From assembly GCA_041918175.1 (NCBI GenBank), contig JAYRWE010000074.1, positions 12,387-76,386 of the forward strand: a stretch of 64,000 bases of DNA. Direction: 5' to 3'. The translations under genes were made by a program, and so were the position numbers. The DNA comes from JABWAN01 sp041918175. Its GTDB lineage: Bacteria > Zhuqueibacterota > Zhuqueibacteria > Zhuqueibacterales > Zhuqueibacteraceae. The notes under the pieces are model-generated. The model did no database searches, had not been told where the DNA came from, and saw only the letters and a list, made by a program, of their open reading frames with translations. Below, in pieces: positions 8,373-16,710 of this stretch. Position 1 is the stretch's first letter; the number at the start of each line of letters is the position of its first letter.

Positions 8373-9392
8373 TCAAAACGAAAACCCGAACGAGAACATA
8401 TGCACTTGTTCGAGCGCGCCGAAATCGAGGAACGCATAGTGCGCGCCGCCGTGTAATCCGGAGAACGCGAAGTTGAAACCCGTGCCCAATGTGAGGCTCT
8501 GCTCATCATAGTTGAAACGATAGCCGCCGCGCAGCGACAACTTCCGCGCATAAACATACTCCGCTCCGAGGTGCAATTTCTCCGAGCCGTCGTTGGGATG
8601 ATCGCCTTCCAACGCCACGGTCAACAAATGCGCGCTGTCATTCTCCTGCAAAAAGTCCATGGCCACGCCCACGCGAAAATCAATGGGCATGCGAATGTTA
8701 TCCGGCTCGGCTTGATATTCCTCGCTCCATCCCGTGAGGCGCGAATCCGGGCCGAAGTTGCGCGCGCTCATTGCCAAACGCAGACTCTTGAAACCGGTGT
8801 AATACATCGTGCCGAAATCAAGCGCCCAGTTGGACATGCTCAACTCGGCAATGTTTTGTCGCAGCCAACGCACGCTGCCGCCGAGCGCGAGCTTGTCGGA
8901 AATTTTTCGGCTATAGGTCAAACCCACGGCGAGATCGCGCGCGGAAAAATAATTGCCCGTGACCACGGCCTCGGTGCGCGCTTCGCCGGGGATCGCGCTG
9001 TTCATGGTTTCGGCAATGTCGCCGTAATCCAAAGTCACGAAGCTCACAGCGAGCACGCCGAGACCGTCAAAATTTTTCGCGAACGCCGCGGATTGATGGC
9101 TAATGTCGGCAATCCACGACATGGTGTTGAGCTGCAAATCATGTTGCTCGACCTCCGCCAACGACGCGGGATTGCCGAGCACCGCATTGGCGTTGCCGCG
9201 GCCGAGCGCAGTGAATGCGCCGCCCATCGCAGCCTGGCGCGGGTCGGGATTAATCTTCAAAAATTGCCAGCCCGATTGCCCCACGCGTTCGATGTCATTC
9301 GGCGCAATGCCGATTTGGGCAAACGCTGCTGGAGCAAAGGCAGCGACAAAGAGGAGTGAGGTGCAAACGTACTGGTGTAATTTATTTTTCAT
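8373..9392 (-). CDS. PorV/PorQ-family outer-membrane beta-barrel protein
   Basis: A 339-residue protein starting at the ATG at 9392 after a GGAG site. The signal peptide ends in PAAFAQ. The mature N-terminus has the family pattern 'GWQFLKINPDPRQAAMGGAF', followed by alternating beta-strand sequence and a terminal aromatic strand (FSFGFSF). PorV-type proteins belong to the T9SS, where PorV shuttles cargo between the translocon and the attachment complex. Many FCB genomes hold several paralogues beside surface loci. Its position between a T9SS-like cargo gene and the LVIVD genes fits a dedicated outer-membrane partner for these secreted proteins, which is an inference. Confidence 0.85.
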   Translation of the reverse strand: MKNKLHQYVCTSLLFVAAFAPAAFAQIGIAPNDIERVGQSGWQFLKINPDPRQAAMGGAFTALGRGNANAVLGNPASLAEVEQHDLQLNTMSWIADISHQSAAFAKNFDGLGVLAVSFVTLDYGDIAETMNSAIPGEARTEAVVTGNYFSARDLAVGLTYSRKISDKLALGGSVRWLRQNIAELSMSNWALDFGTMYYTGFKSLRLAMSARNFGPDSRLTGWSEEYQAEPDNIRMPIDFRVGVAMDFLQENDSAHLLTVALEGDHPNDGSEKLHLGAEYVYARKLSLRGGYRFNYDEQSLTLGTGFNFAFSGLHGGAHYAFLDFGALEQVHMFSFGFSF

Positions 9393-9427
9393 GTTTTTTT
9401 CTCCGACCGAGTTGTACGAAGGCTCCA

Positions 9428-9499
9428 ACCTCGGCTGTGCCGAGGTTTAAAAGCGCGACGAACGTGCGTCGTTTTGAATGCAACGGCCAAGCCGTTGCA
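9428..9499. repeat. Two short hairpins of the covarying-stem family
   Basis: AACCTCGGC-TGT-GCCGAGGTT (9428-9448) and TGCAACGGC-CAA-GCCGTTGCA (9479-9499). The second is repeated exactly at 9773-9793. The same nnnnnnGGC-CAA-GCCnnnnnn design occurs at 40352-40417 and 46080-46146 with different but still complementary outer stems. Confidence 0.75.
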
Positions 9500-9511
9500 G
9501 AGCGTTTATCA

Positions 9512-9749
9512 TTACTTCACAATTGCAAACTTGCCGATTACTACAACGTTAAGTTGCTCCGCATCCTAAAAGCGTTTAGAAGGCAGAAAAATGTTGATTG
9601 TTTTCCTTCGTGTGGCGACAGCAACTTCACTCTTCTGAACTCAGGCTTTATTTTCTGCCCTACATTTTTCTGCCTTAAGCTTTTGCTTTAAAGCCATTGA
9701 TGCCACTCGTGCAGAACATAACGTTGTAATACGATGTCGGCATCGCCAT
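9512..9749 (-). pseudogene. Remnant of an internally deleted secreted-protein gene
   Basis: At 9749 there is an ATG with the same leader (GTCGGAGAAAAAAAC) as the PorV-like gene. At 9512-9540 there are the last codons of a sorting-like domain (IGKFAIVK, stop) matching the end of the gene at 9807-11849. The frame between them is broken after 24 codons. Both this remnant and the intact gene are followed by the same hairpin. The simplest reading is a former paralogue whose interior was lost. Confidence 0.45.
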
Positions 9750-9772
9750 GTTTTTTTCTCCGACAATTTGAA

Positions 9773-9793
9773 TGCAACGGCCAAGCCGTTGCA
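9773..9793. repeat. Covarying-stem hairpin downstream of the 680-residue secreted protein gene
   Basis: TGCAACGGC-CAA-GCCGTTGCA, 9-bp perfect stem, 13 bases beyond the stop codon of the minus-strand gene at 9807. No U-tract follows, so it is not a classic intrinsic terminator. It may protect the mRNA 3' end. Confidence 0.65.
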
Positions 9794-9806
9794 GAGCATC
9801 GAAGCA

Positions 9807-11849
9807 TCACTTCACAATCGCAAACTTGCCGATATACGCTTCGCCTTTATGCTCCGCTACGCGCGACTCCACGCGATAGATGTAAACGCCGGGCGCAACG
9901 CCCAACATCCACTTGTTAAGTTGATAATCCAACAATGCGAGGCTGCCCCATGAAGTGGAGCCGCTGCCGTCGTCATGCACAATCTCTTGTACGACCTCGC
10001 CGGTGAGCGTATAAATTTTAATCACGCATTGCGCGGGAATGCCGATGAACTCCATGCGAAAACGCTCGCCTTGTCCCACCAAACCGCTGTGCTGCCGAAA
10101 CGGATTGGGCACCACATAAACCTTGCGCGGAAACTCCGCGTTCGGGCCGCGAAAGGGATAAACCGGAAAACGATTGTTGTTCACTTTGCCGCTTTCATTA
10201 CCCTCAGTGTCGTAAGTGGTCACGCAATAATAGTTGCCCACGCCGAAGGGCAAGTCTTTATCAAGGTATTCCACTTTGCCGTCAACGAGAGTGACGGCGT
10301 CTTTGGGGAGATCGACGATCAACTTCCATGGGCCGATGGTGAAGTAGGTTGAACGATAGATGCGATAACCGGCAAAGTCATTCACGCCTTTGAGGGGATC
10401 GCGATAGGTTTCGGGCAGCGGCGGCCATGCGATGGTAACTTCACCGGGGCCGGCAATGAGCGTCAAACTATTCTCGCCGTTTGTGGGCGTCATGGGCGGA
10501 TGATGCGAAGGCATGTAAAAATTTTTGTGCAATGCGCGCGCGGCAGCCACGTTCGCGAGCAGTGAATCGCGCGAGGCTGTGGCGACGAGGTCGAGGTTCG
10601 GCACGCCGCCTTCGACGATTTTCTCGCGCGCCATTTCGCCCATGACTTCGGCGAACACGATTTGAACGGAAGCAAACGGTGTGAGCGTGATCGGCCCGAC
10701 AGTGAGCAGAAACTCCGGGCGACGCTCATATTTCTTTCCGCCTTCGCCACCTGCAGCGCGCGCGTCGTCCCATGAGAGTCGCGGCTGTTGATGCGTCATC
10801 ACGTCTTTCACGCGCGGCGGATCATCCACGTCTTGAATGAACATGAGATCTTCGCGCGCCGCGCCCTCGCTCACGCCTTGCCCCGTGTGCTCGAGAATAT
10901 TCTGGAAAACGTTTGCATTGGCGGAGTCCAAAACAATGGCGGTGAAGTAGCCCGCGGCATCCAACTCGGTTTCGCGCGTGCCCGAAGCGCGAATGCTGCG
11001 CGAGTCGCCGATGTCGCCGCGCTCCGGCCCGACGCCGAGACTCCAGCGTATCGGCGTCTCGTCTTGAAAGTTGAAGCTTTGATGATCGTAGAAATAAAAA
11101 AGCTGCTGCTCGGCATTCCAACCATACTTCTCGTCGCCGCGCGTGCCGGAACGTTGCGTGAGCCGAACACCATAACGCATGCTGAAATACAAATCGCTGA
11201 TGGTTGCGAACTCGGTGTTCGTAATGGTGACTTGATGAATGATGAAGTCGTCGTACTTTGGATAACTCCACACCATGCTGCGGCGATAGATGTCAACTTC
11301 CAAGCCGTTGACGTGATGGCCGCCGGTGACGATTTCTTCGCCGGCTGTGTTGAGATCGACGAGATTGTAGTTTTTGGTGAGCGTGGCTTCTTCAATCGGA
11401 AAAACATTTTCGCCGGAAGGAAAGAAACGCGAGTTGATGGTGTAGGAATACGCGCGGCCGTCGCGCACGCCGTAGATGGCGTAGCCCGCGGCTTCGGCGT
11501 AATTGAGCGCATCGTTGATGTTTGTGCCTTTGGAATAGCCGGGATAATCCAATGTATGAAACGCATTCTCGGTTTCCGTGGGATCGCCGTATTGCAGCGA
11601 GTTCCAAACTGTTGCCCAGAGCTTGCCGCGCGTGAGCGTTTGTTTGCCCCATGTGACTTGCGCGAATGAGGGTGAGGAAAGGATGAGGGAGCAAAAAACG
11701 ATGAACACAATTACGAGTCGCCGCGCAAAAAATTCCCCCGCGAACATTCCCCCCTTGAGGGGGGTTAGGGGGGTGTTGTTCAAAACATTCGCGGGCGACA
11801 CTCCCCTGGCCCCCCTCAAGGGGGGAATATTTAAGAGTTCGTATTGCAT
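9807..11849 (-). CDS. Large secreted protein with fibronectin-like region and C-terminal sorting-like domain
   Basis: A 680-residue protein of unknown activity. A hydrophobic stretch (VIVFIVFCSLILSS) and cleavage site SFAQ end near residue 64. The central part is unlike any enzyme I recognise. Near residues 465-575 there is a fibronectin/Ig-like region ('GEVTIAWPPLPETY', 'FAGYRIYRSTYF'). The end resembles a sorting or FlgD-type Ig domain ('VYVVPNPFRQHSG', 'VIKIYTLTGEVVQEI', 'GVYIYRVESR', 'GKFAIVK'). The ATG at 11849 has a GGAG site, but residues 6-36 are encoded by a G/C-rich inverted repeat. A start at the internal ATG at 11747 is also possible. It follows the TonB receptor on the same strand, as expected of a surface partner. 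Confidence 0.75.
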   Translation of the reverse strand: MQYELLNIPPLRGARGVSPANVLNNTPLTPLKGGMFAGEFFARRLVIVFIVFCSLILSSPSFAQVTWGKQTLTRGKLWATVWNSLQYGDPTETENAFHTLDYPGYSKGTNINDALNYAEAAGYAIYGVRDGRAYSYTINSRFFPSGENVFPIEEATLTKNYNLVDLNTAGEEIVTGGHHVNGLEVDIYRRSMVWSYPKYDDFIIHQVTITNTEFATISDLYFSMRYGVRLTQRSGTRGDEKYGWNAEQQLFYFYDHQSFNFQDETPIRWSLGVGPERGDIGDSRSIRASGTRETELDAAGYFTAIVLDSANANVFQNILEHTGQGVSEGAAREDLMFIQDVDDPPRVKDVMTHQQPRLSWDDARAAGGEGGKKYERRPEFLLTVGPITLTPFASVQIVFAEVMGEMAREKIVEGGVPNLDLVATASRDSLLANVAAARALHKNFYMPSHHPPMTPTNGENSLTLIAGPGEVTIAWPPLPETYRDPLKGVNDFAGYRIYRSTYFTIGPWKLIVDLPKDAVTLVDGKVEYLDKDLPFGVGNYYCVTTYDTEGNESGKVNNNRFPVYPFRGPNAEFPRKVYVVPNPFRQHSGLVGQGERFRMEFIGIPAQCVIKIYTLTGEVVQEIVHDDGSGSTSWGSLALLDYQLNKWMLGVAPGVYIYRVESRVAEHKGEAYIGKFAIVK
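11746..11827. repeat. C/G-rich inverted repeat inside the 5' end of a coding region
   Basis: ATTCCCCCCTTGAGGGGGG at the left and CCCCCCTCAAGGGGGGAAT at the right are inverted copies, with TTAGGGGGGTGTT and its partner inside. The whole unit lies in frame between the ATG at 11849 and the signal peptide of the secreted protein gene, adding about 30 codons. Confidence 0.75.
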
Positions 11850-11907
11850 AAAAATTTCTCCGAGAGAAGAAGGCTCTATTTCACAGCATGCGGTTGCTTG
11901 AGTGTTG

Positions 11908-12019
11908 GCTTTTGCTTTTTGAAGTCTGCGAAGCGCTGTAAGTCAGCTCGCTTGCAAAGGCCACCTCGGTAAACAAGCGGAGAGGAACCCTAGGTGAAGC
12001 AGCGACAGAACAAAAAAAC
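11908..12019 (-). repeat. 112-bp dispersed repeat, copy 2
   Basis: Inverse-orientation copy of 5114-5225. It shares TTTTGCTTTTTGAAGTCTGC, GCTTGCAAAGGCCACC and CGGTAAACAAGCGGAGAG (complement of copy 1). It lies between the TonB receptor and the downstream secreted protein gene. No other gene is seen in the 446-bp gap. Confidence 0.7.
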
Positions 12020-12142
12020 TTTTGGTGGAAGACCAGAACAACTGCACACGTAAAGGCAGAAAGATACTCGTTACGGTTAGCTTTGTAATTCATGCCCGCG
12101 AAAGCGCATGCACGTCAACCGAACGCGCGCAGCGCGAGAGAA

Positions 12143-12247
12143 GTCCCCCTTTGAAGGGGGATTCAGGGGGATGTTGGTCACGTGAACAATTTTAAAAGGC
12201 AATTTTTAATCGGCCAACACCCCCTGGCCCCCCTCAAGGGGGGAATC
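12143..12247. repeat. C/G-rich inverted repeat
   Basis: GTCCCCCTTTGAAGGGGGAT and TTCAGGGGGATGTTGG at the left are mirrored by CCAACACCCCCTGG and CCCCCCTCAAGGGGGGAATC at the right, around an AT-rich centre. Same family as 11746-11827. Confidence 0.75.
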
Positions 12248-12268
12248 ATTCGCTTCTTTAACCAGCCT

Positions 12269-12295
12269 TGCTGCGCCTGAAGGCGCTACTACGAA
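12269..12295. repeat. Half copy of the GTAGTA double-hairpin repeat
   Basis: TGCGCCTGAAGGCGC followed by TACTACGAA matches the right half of the elements at 49313-49377, 50181-50246, 60027-60096 and 62682-62750. It abuts the stop codon of the TonB receptor gene. Confidence 0.6.
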
Positions 12296-15232
12296 CTAAA
12301 ACTCCGCTTTGAATTGAAAATTGATTTGACGCGGCGCGACTTCGTAGGAATACCATTCCCACTCGTCGTATTCATTCGAGAACCAATTCTTGGGCAATCG
12401 CTCGCGCTCCGATAAGTTCGGATTTTCATGCCAGCGAATGAGGTCGTCGCCATAGAGCAAGCGCAGAAATTTTTGATTGAACACGTTGCGCACATCCATA
12501 CTCAACTCGGCGCGCGCGCCGGCGAGGCGAAAGCCTTTGGACATTTTGAGATTGGTTTGATAATAACTGAACCAACGGCGATTGTTGGGCAACGTGGAAA
12601 TATCGCCGGGGCCGTGATACGTGTACGGCTCGCCGCTGCGCCACCACAAGTAGAGATTCACATTGAAATCGCTGAACGGTTTCATGCCGAGCAGCTTTGG
12701 CCCGCGACCGGGTTCGAGATTAAAATCAAACCACGCTTTGACGCGATGAAAATTGCTCCACACGCCTTGTCCTTGCCGCAAACCTTTGGGCACGTCCACG
12801 CGCGGTGAGCCGGGTTCGTGCAATTGCCGATAACCGACCTCGCCGTCGAAAGACCAATATACGTCGTGACTCGCGCCGAGATTGAACGGCCCGCGCCAAC
12901 GCGTATCGAGTTTGGTTTCCACACCGCGCACGTCGGAATAGCCGGAGTTGCTGAGCATCAAGGCTTTGGTGGTGCTGTATTGCGCGGCATATACGCCGGT
13001 GATCACCGTGGCCTCGCGGCTCGCATCTTTGTAATAGCCGGTGAGATCGAGCTTCACGCGGCTGGCGATGTTGTAATCCACGCCCAACTCATATTGCACG
13101 GTGCGTTCGAAACCCATTTCCGGATTGCCATACCAGCCTTGCCATTCTTCCATGTAGGTGGTTTGCTGCGCATAGGGATCGAGCACGGTGGTCATGTCTT
13201 CGGTGTAATTCACAAACGGGAAGCCAAACATTTTTGTCCACGAAGGACGCTGATAGAAATGGCCATAGACAAAATGCAGCACGGAGTTTTCGCTGATGGG
13301 ATGCGAGATGCCCAAGCGGGGCGCAAACGCGAGTTGTAGCTTGGTGCGCTCACGCAAAGGATTGCCGGGGATGCCGAGCGGTTTGGTGGGATCGTGTCCG
13401 GGCGTGGTGGGTTGCATGGCGAGCGGGTCGTAACGATTCGAAGGCACGGAACGATTTTGATGAAAGAAATCCACGCGCACGCCGGCATTCACGACGAGGC
13501 CGGGGTATTCGATTTTGTCTTGCACGAAGATATTGCCTTCATAGGGCCGGCCGGAGAACACGTTTACGAGATTCCAGCGATTGCCGCCTTCATAGACGCC
13601 CATGAAGTGGCGATAGTTGAAATCAAATTGACGAAAGCCCAAGCCGGATTTTAAAAGATGATGCGGCGTGAGTTGATTGTTGTAATCGGCTTTGAGCTGA
13701 TAGATTTCGCTGCGATTGTTGGTGAAGGTGTGGAAGTAGCCTTCTTCTAAAAAACGATTGACCATTTTCTGCGTGTCATCACGCCGCGACCACAAACTGT
13801 CGGGAATGACGCCATCGCGGTCAGAGCGGTCCATCGTATCGCGCAGATAGCTCACGTTGATTTCATAATAGGATTTGGGATTGAGCATGTGGGTGAGGCG
13901 CACGTAACTTTGCGACCACCGCCGCAGCTCCGGCCATTGGCGATAGATTGCGCCTTCGGGATTGTACTTCGCGCGCGCGTATTGTTCGTCGATGCGCATG
14001 GGCGCGAGCCACGCGGATTCTTGCGCGGATTCGATGGAGTTGAAATTCACCGCGGGATAATCCGCGGTCTCATAGCCGCCGAAAAATCCGCCCACGCGCA
14101 GCTTGAGCGCGTTGTTCAATTTGTAATTCAAGTAGCCTTGAAAATTAAATTCGGGATTGTGCGGCATGGCTTGCGGGAAAATGCTCACCCCGTTTTTGAA
14201 GCGGCCGGAAGCGAGAAAGGTGAGATCGTTCGTGAGGCCGCCGTACAGCGTGGCTTCAAATTCCGGTTCGGCGCGATCGGCATATTTTGCGAGCGTGGCA
14301 TTGGGCGTAATTGTCGCGCGCCACGCGGCAAGCAGCGAGTCCGGATTTTGACCAAAATACGGCCCGCTATTCGGATCGCGCGATTGTTGCGCCCAATAAT
14401 TCAAATCGAAAAATTTGTAGTCGTAGTTTTCTTTATCATAAAAATTGCGGCCGAAATGATACTGGCCCGCGGGCCGCAACCGCGAAAGGAACGTGCCGTG
14501 AATACCGGTGGTCGCTTCTTTCGTGATGATGTTGACGATCGCGGATCGGCCTTCGCCATACTCGGCGTTGTAGCCGCCGGTGAGCAAAGAAATTTGTTCA
14601 ATGGTGGAAGTATTGAAACCCGTGTAATTGTCGGAGAGCAATCCGCTATTCACGCTGAGGTTGTCGAGCATGTACACGGCTTGGACGATGGAACTGCCGC
14701 GAATATAGGTTTGTGTTTCGCCGCGCGTCCACGCCAGCGAGGGCGGAGTAGAGATGACGCCGGCTTGCGTGTCTAAAACTTCTTTCACCGTGCGCGTCCA
14801 GGATCTCTCAATCGCTTTCGCCGTGACGAGTTGTTCGCTCGAAGTGAGATCCGGCTCGATGACGGGCCGCTCTGCGATTACGGTCACGGCTTCGCCTTCG
14901 ATGAGGGTCGGTTTCAAAGAGGCATTTAAATACGTGGTGCGATCGGCATGCACGGCCACTTGCGTCTGCGTAAGATTCTCATAGCCAATATATGAGATGA
15001 CGACGGCATATGTGCCGGGATGCACGTTCAAAATGTAATACTCGCCTTTGGCATTCGTGGATGCGCCCAGATTCGTCCCTTGAATGACAACGTTTGCACC
15101 AAAGAGCGGCTCTTTGGTTTGTTGATCGAGCACTTTGCCGGAAATTTTACCGGTGGTGCCGGCGCTTAAAAAATCGGCGAGCAGAAGGCAGGCGAAACCG
15201 AGGCAGCACGAGAAGCGGAGAATGTGCTTCAT
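12296..15232 (-). CDS. TonB-dependent receptor with N-terminal carboxypeptidase-regulatory domain
   Basis: A 978-residue outer-membrane receptor for TonB-energised uptake. The start is the ATG at 15232 after AGGAG. Order: signal peptide (to FLSAG, about residue 25); carboxypeptidase-regulatory-like Ig domain, residues 28-110 ('GKISGKVLDQQTKEPLFGAN', 'YYILNVHPGTYAV'); plug domain near residues 125-235 ('RSWTRTVKEVLDTQAGV', 'QISLLTGGYNAEYGEGRSA'); then a 22-strand-type barrel ending in the typical terminal Phe (NFQFKAEF). There is no SusD gene next to it, unlike Bacteroidetes Sus systems. A LacI regulator gene lies 60 bp upstream with an operator-like palindrome in the gap. The ligand is unknown; a sugar or oligosaccharide is suggested by LacI and the ribokinase nearby. 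Confidence 0.92.
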   Translation of the reverse strand: MKHILRFSCCLGFACLLLADFLSAGTTGKISGKVLDQQTKEPLFGANVVIQGTNLGASTNAKGEYYILNVHPGTYAVVISYIGYENLTQTQVAVHADRTTYLNASLKPTLIEGEAVTVIAERPVIEPDLTSSEQLVTAKAIERSWTRTVKEVLDTQAGVISTPPSLAWTRGETQTYIRGSSIVQAVYMLDNLSVNSGLLSDNYTGFNTSTIEQISLLTGGYNAEYGEGRSAIVNIITKEATTGIHGTFLSRLRPAGQYHFGRNFYDKENYDYKFFDLNYWAQQSRDPNSGPYFGQNPDSLLAAWRATITPNATLAKYADRAEPEFEATLYGGLTNDLTFLASGRFKNGVSIFPQAMPHNPEFNFQGYLNYKLNNALKLRVGGFFGGYETADYPAVNFNSIESAQESAWLAPMRIDEQYARAKYNPEGAIYRQWPELRRWSQSYVRLTHMLNPKSYYEINVSYLRDTMDRSDRDGVIPDSLWSRRDDTQKMVNRFLEEGYFHTFTNNRSEIYQLKADYNNQLTPHHLLKSGLGFRQFDFNYRHFMGVYEGGNRWNLVNVFSGRPYEGNIFVQDKIEYPGLVVNAGVRVDFFHQNRSVPSNRYDPLAMQPTTPGHDPTKPLGIPGNPLRERTKLQLAFAPRLGISHPISENSVLHFVYGHFYQRPSWTKMFGFPFVNYTEDMTTVLDPYAQQTTYMEEWQGWYGNPEMGFERTVQYELGVDYNIASRVKLDLTGYYKDASREATVITGVYAAQYSTTKALMLSNSGYSDVRGVETKLDTRWRGPFNLGASHDVYWSFDGEVGYRQLHEPGSPRVDVPKGLRQGQGVWSNFHRVKAWFDFNLEPGRGPKLLGMKPFSDFNVNLYLWWRSGEPYTYHGPGDISTLPNNRRWFSYYQTNLKMSKGFRLAGARAELSMDVRNVFNQKFLRLLYGDDLIRWHENPNLSERERLPKNWFSNEYDEWEWYSYEVAPRQINFQFKAEF

Positions 15233-15274
15233 GACAGCTCCTGGGTGAGGGTGGAATAGCTATGCGAGAGCGCA

Positions 15275-15286
15275 ATGCGTTCGCAT
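15275..15286. promoter_or_regulatory. Putative LacI-family operator before the TonB receptor gene
   Basis: ATGCGTTCGCAT is palindromic except for the central TT, and lies 43 bp upstream of the receptor start. With the flanking bases a wider inverted repeat CTATGCGA...TCGCATAG spans 15260-15288. The same TGCG(AA/TT)CGCA core recurs before the LacI gene at 16363-16374. Confidence 0.5.
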
Positions 15287-15292
15287 AGTCAA

Positions 15293-16333
15293 CTACGACG
15301 CTTGTCGAATCAAAGTCATATTCGAAACGCGCGCGACCGAGTTGCGCACGATGAGTTGCGGCTCCAGTAGAATTTTTTGGGGCTCGCCTTCCGCGGCGCG
15401 CATGCGACGAAAGAGCAACTTAACGGCAATCTCACCCATCTTATCAATGGGCTGGGCCACGGCCGTCAAAGCGGGAGACAGGTATGTGGCAAAGCTGGGG
15501 TCGTCAAAAGTGACGAGAGAAATATCGTGCGGCACGCTGCATTGTTCTTCGCGCAAAGCTTCGAGCGCGCCCATCGCAATCAAATCTCCGGCAGTAAAAA
15601 TAGCCGTGGGCGGAGTCGGCAGTTTCAGCAGCAGTTTCGTTTCGAGATAGCCGTTATAATTGCGAAAGTCATCGCCTGCGATCAACTTTTCATCAATCGG
15701 AATTTTGGCGTCGAGCAAAGCGCGTTTGTAGCCTTGCAGGCGGCCTTCATTCACGTAGGTGCCGGGCAGGCCTTGAATGAAGGCGATGTGTTTGTGGCCT
15801 TCACGAATGAGATGTTGCACGGCGAGATAAGCGCCGCGAAAATTATCGACGCTAACGCTATCGACGGCAAGCTCCTCGAAGCAACGATCAACAAGAATGA
15901 CGGGAATACTGCTCTGCGCCGCTTTTTTGAGATGGCCGGACTCCAAACCCACCGGCGCGAGAATCAAGCCGTCGACTTTTTTTTCTAAAAGAATTTGCAG
16001 CGACTCGGCTTCAAGCTTCGTGTTCTCATCCGCATCACACACAAAAATGCTATAACCGGTTTTGCGCAGTTCGCCCGCCATGCTCTTCACCAACGTGGCA
16101 AAGAAGGGATTGGAAATATCCGGCACGACCACGCCGACTTCGTGCGTTTGATTGAGCCGCAATCCACGCGCAAGCATATTGGGTCGATAACCAAGTTCAT
16201 CCGCGGCTTTGCGCACGGCCTGCTTCGTGTCTTCGCTGATCTTGTACTTGTTGGATTGATCGTGCAGAACGCGTGACACGGTCGAAACGGAATAGCCGGT
16301 TTTTTGGGCAATTTCTAATAGTCGGGCCGACAT
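15293..16333 (-). CDS. LacI/GalR-family transcriptional regulator
   Basis: A 346-residue DNA-binding repressor or activator responding to a sugar-type ligand. The N-terminal helix-turn-helix is typical: 'MSARLLEIAQKTGYSVSTVS', then RVLHDQSNKYKISEDTK and the hinge-helix region LGYRPNMLARGLR. A periplasmic-binding-protein-like ligand domain follows ('EVGVVVPDISNPFFATLV', 'DGLILAPVG', 'AIFTAGDLIAMGAL'). I chose the ATG at 16333 because the HTH domain starts there. A longer frame to 16399 adds 22 residues of no known role and would put the start codon inside an operator-like palindrome. It is co-directional with the TonB receptor, 60 bp upstream, and is the obvious candidate regulator of the locus. 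Confidence 0.9.
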   Translation of the reverse strand: MSARLLEIAQKTGYSVSTVSRVLHDQSNKYKISEDTKQAVRKAADELGYRPNMLARGLRLNQTHEVGVVVPDISNPFFATLVKSMAGELRKTGYSIFVCDADENTKLEAESLQILLEKKVDGLILAPVGLESGHLKKAAQSSIPVILVDRCFEELAVDSVSVDNFRGAYLAVQHLIREGHKHIAFIQGLPGTYVNEGRLQGYKRALLDAKIPIDEKLIAGDDFRNYNGYLETKLLLKLPTPPTAIFTAGDLIAMGALEALREEQCSVPHDISLVTFDDPSFATYLSPALTAVAQPIDKMGEIAVKLLFRRMRAAEGEPQKILLEPQLIVRNSVARVSNMTLIRQAS

Positions 16334-16362
16334 TGCGACTTGGGTTCTGATGTTTTGATAAA

Positions 16363-16374
16363 GTGCGAACGCAC
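16363..16374. promoter_or_regulatory. Putative LacI-family operator in the regulator's own 5' region
   Basis: GTGCGAACGCAC, palindromic except for the central AA, 30 bp upstream of the chosen LacI start. It shares the TGCG-N2-CGCA core with 15275-15286. Confidence 0.45.
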
Positions 16375-16397
16375 GAGGCCTTTGGTCACCCAGCTTC

Positions 16398-16413
16398 ATG
16401 CAAACGATTGCAT
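16398..16413. promoter_or_regulatory. Second putative LacI-type operator
   Basis: ATGCAAACGATTGCAT is a 16-bp palindrome with a central CG and one mismatched pair (positions 7/10). This is the usual layout of LacI/GalR operators. It lies 65 bp upstream of the chosen start and overlaps the alternative ATG at 16399, consistent with autoregulation. Confidence 0.5.
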
Positions 16414-16433
16414 TATTTGCGCGCCATGTTACT

Positions 16434-16710
16434 AGCTGCGCCCTCGTTTGTCAAGAACTTTTTTTAAAAGAAATTTTGCGGCGGGCTTGTGGGAGAGTGT
16501 GAAATGCGGAAGCGTGCGTTTTTAAAAAATCAATGCGTGGAGGATTGTTTTGGTCAATGGGAGGGTTACGACTTGAATTTTGCACCGCGCTCGCGCCGGC
16601 TTTCGCCTGATGCAGAAACATCCGGCGGAGGTTGGAGGCATTCGCAGTGCAAAATTCAGGTGCGAAATTCTAATTTTGAGACATCGCGTCGCAGCGTGCA
16701 AGCGGGAACT
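16434..16710. other. Intergenic region with a 12-bp inverted repeat
   Basis: No gene is seen in these 277 bases upstream of the LacI gene. TGAATTTTGCAC (16574-16585) and GTGCAAAATTCA (16647-16658) form a perfect 12-bp inverted repeat with a 61-base spacer. A promoter for the LacI gene should lie here but I cannot assign -35/-10 boxes with confidence. Confidence 0.35.

Noticed and set aside
9428..9793. CRISPR-like short repeats
   Set aside because: The hairpin units recur singly or in pairs at irregular spacing with varying stems, without spacers of regular length and without cas genes anywhere in the window.
16333..16399. Extended N-terminus of the LacI regulator
   Set aside because: The additional 22 residues precede a complete HTH start and the upstream ATG lies within an operator-like palindrome.
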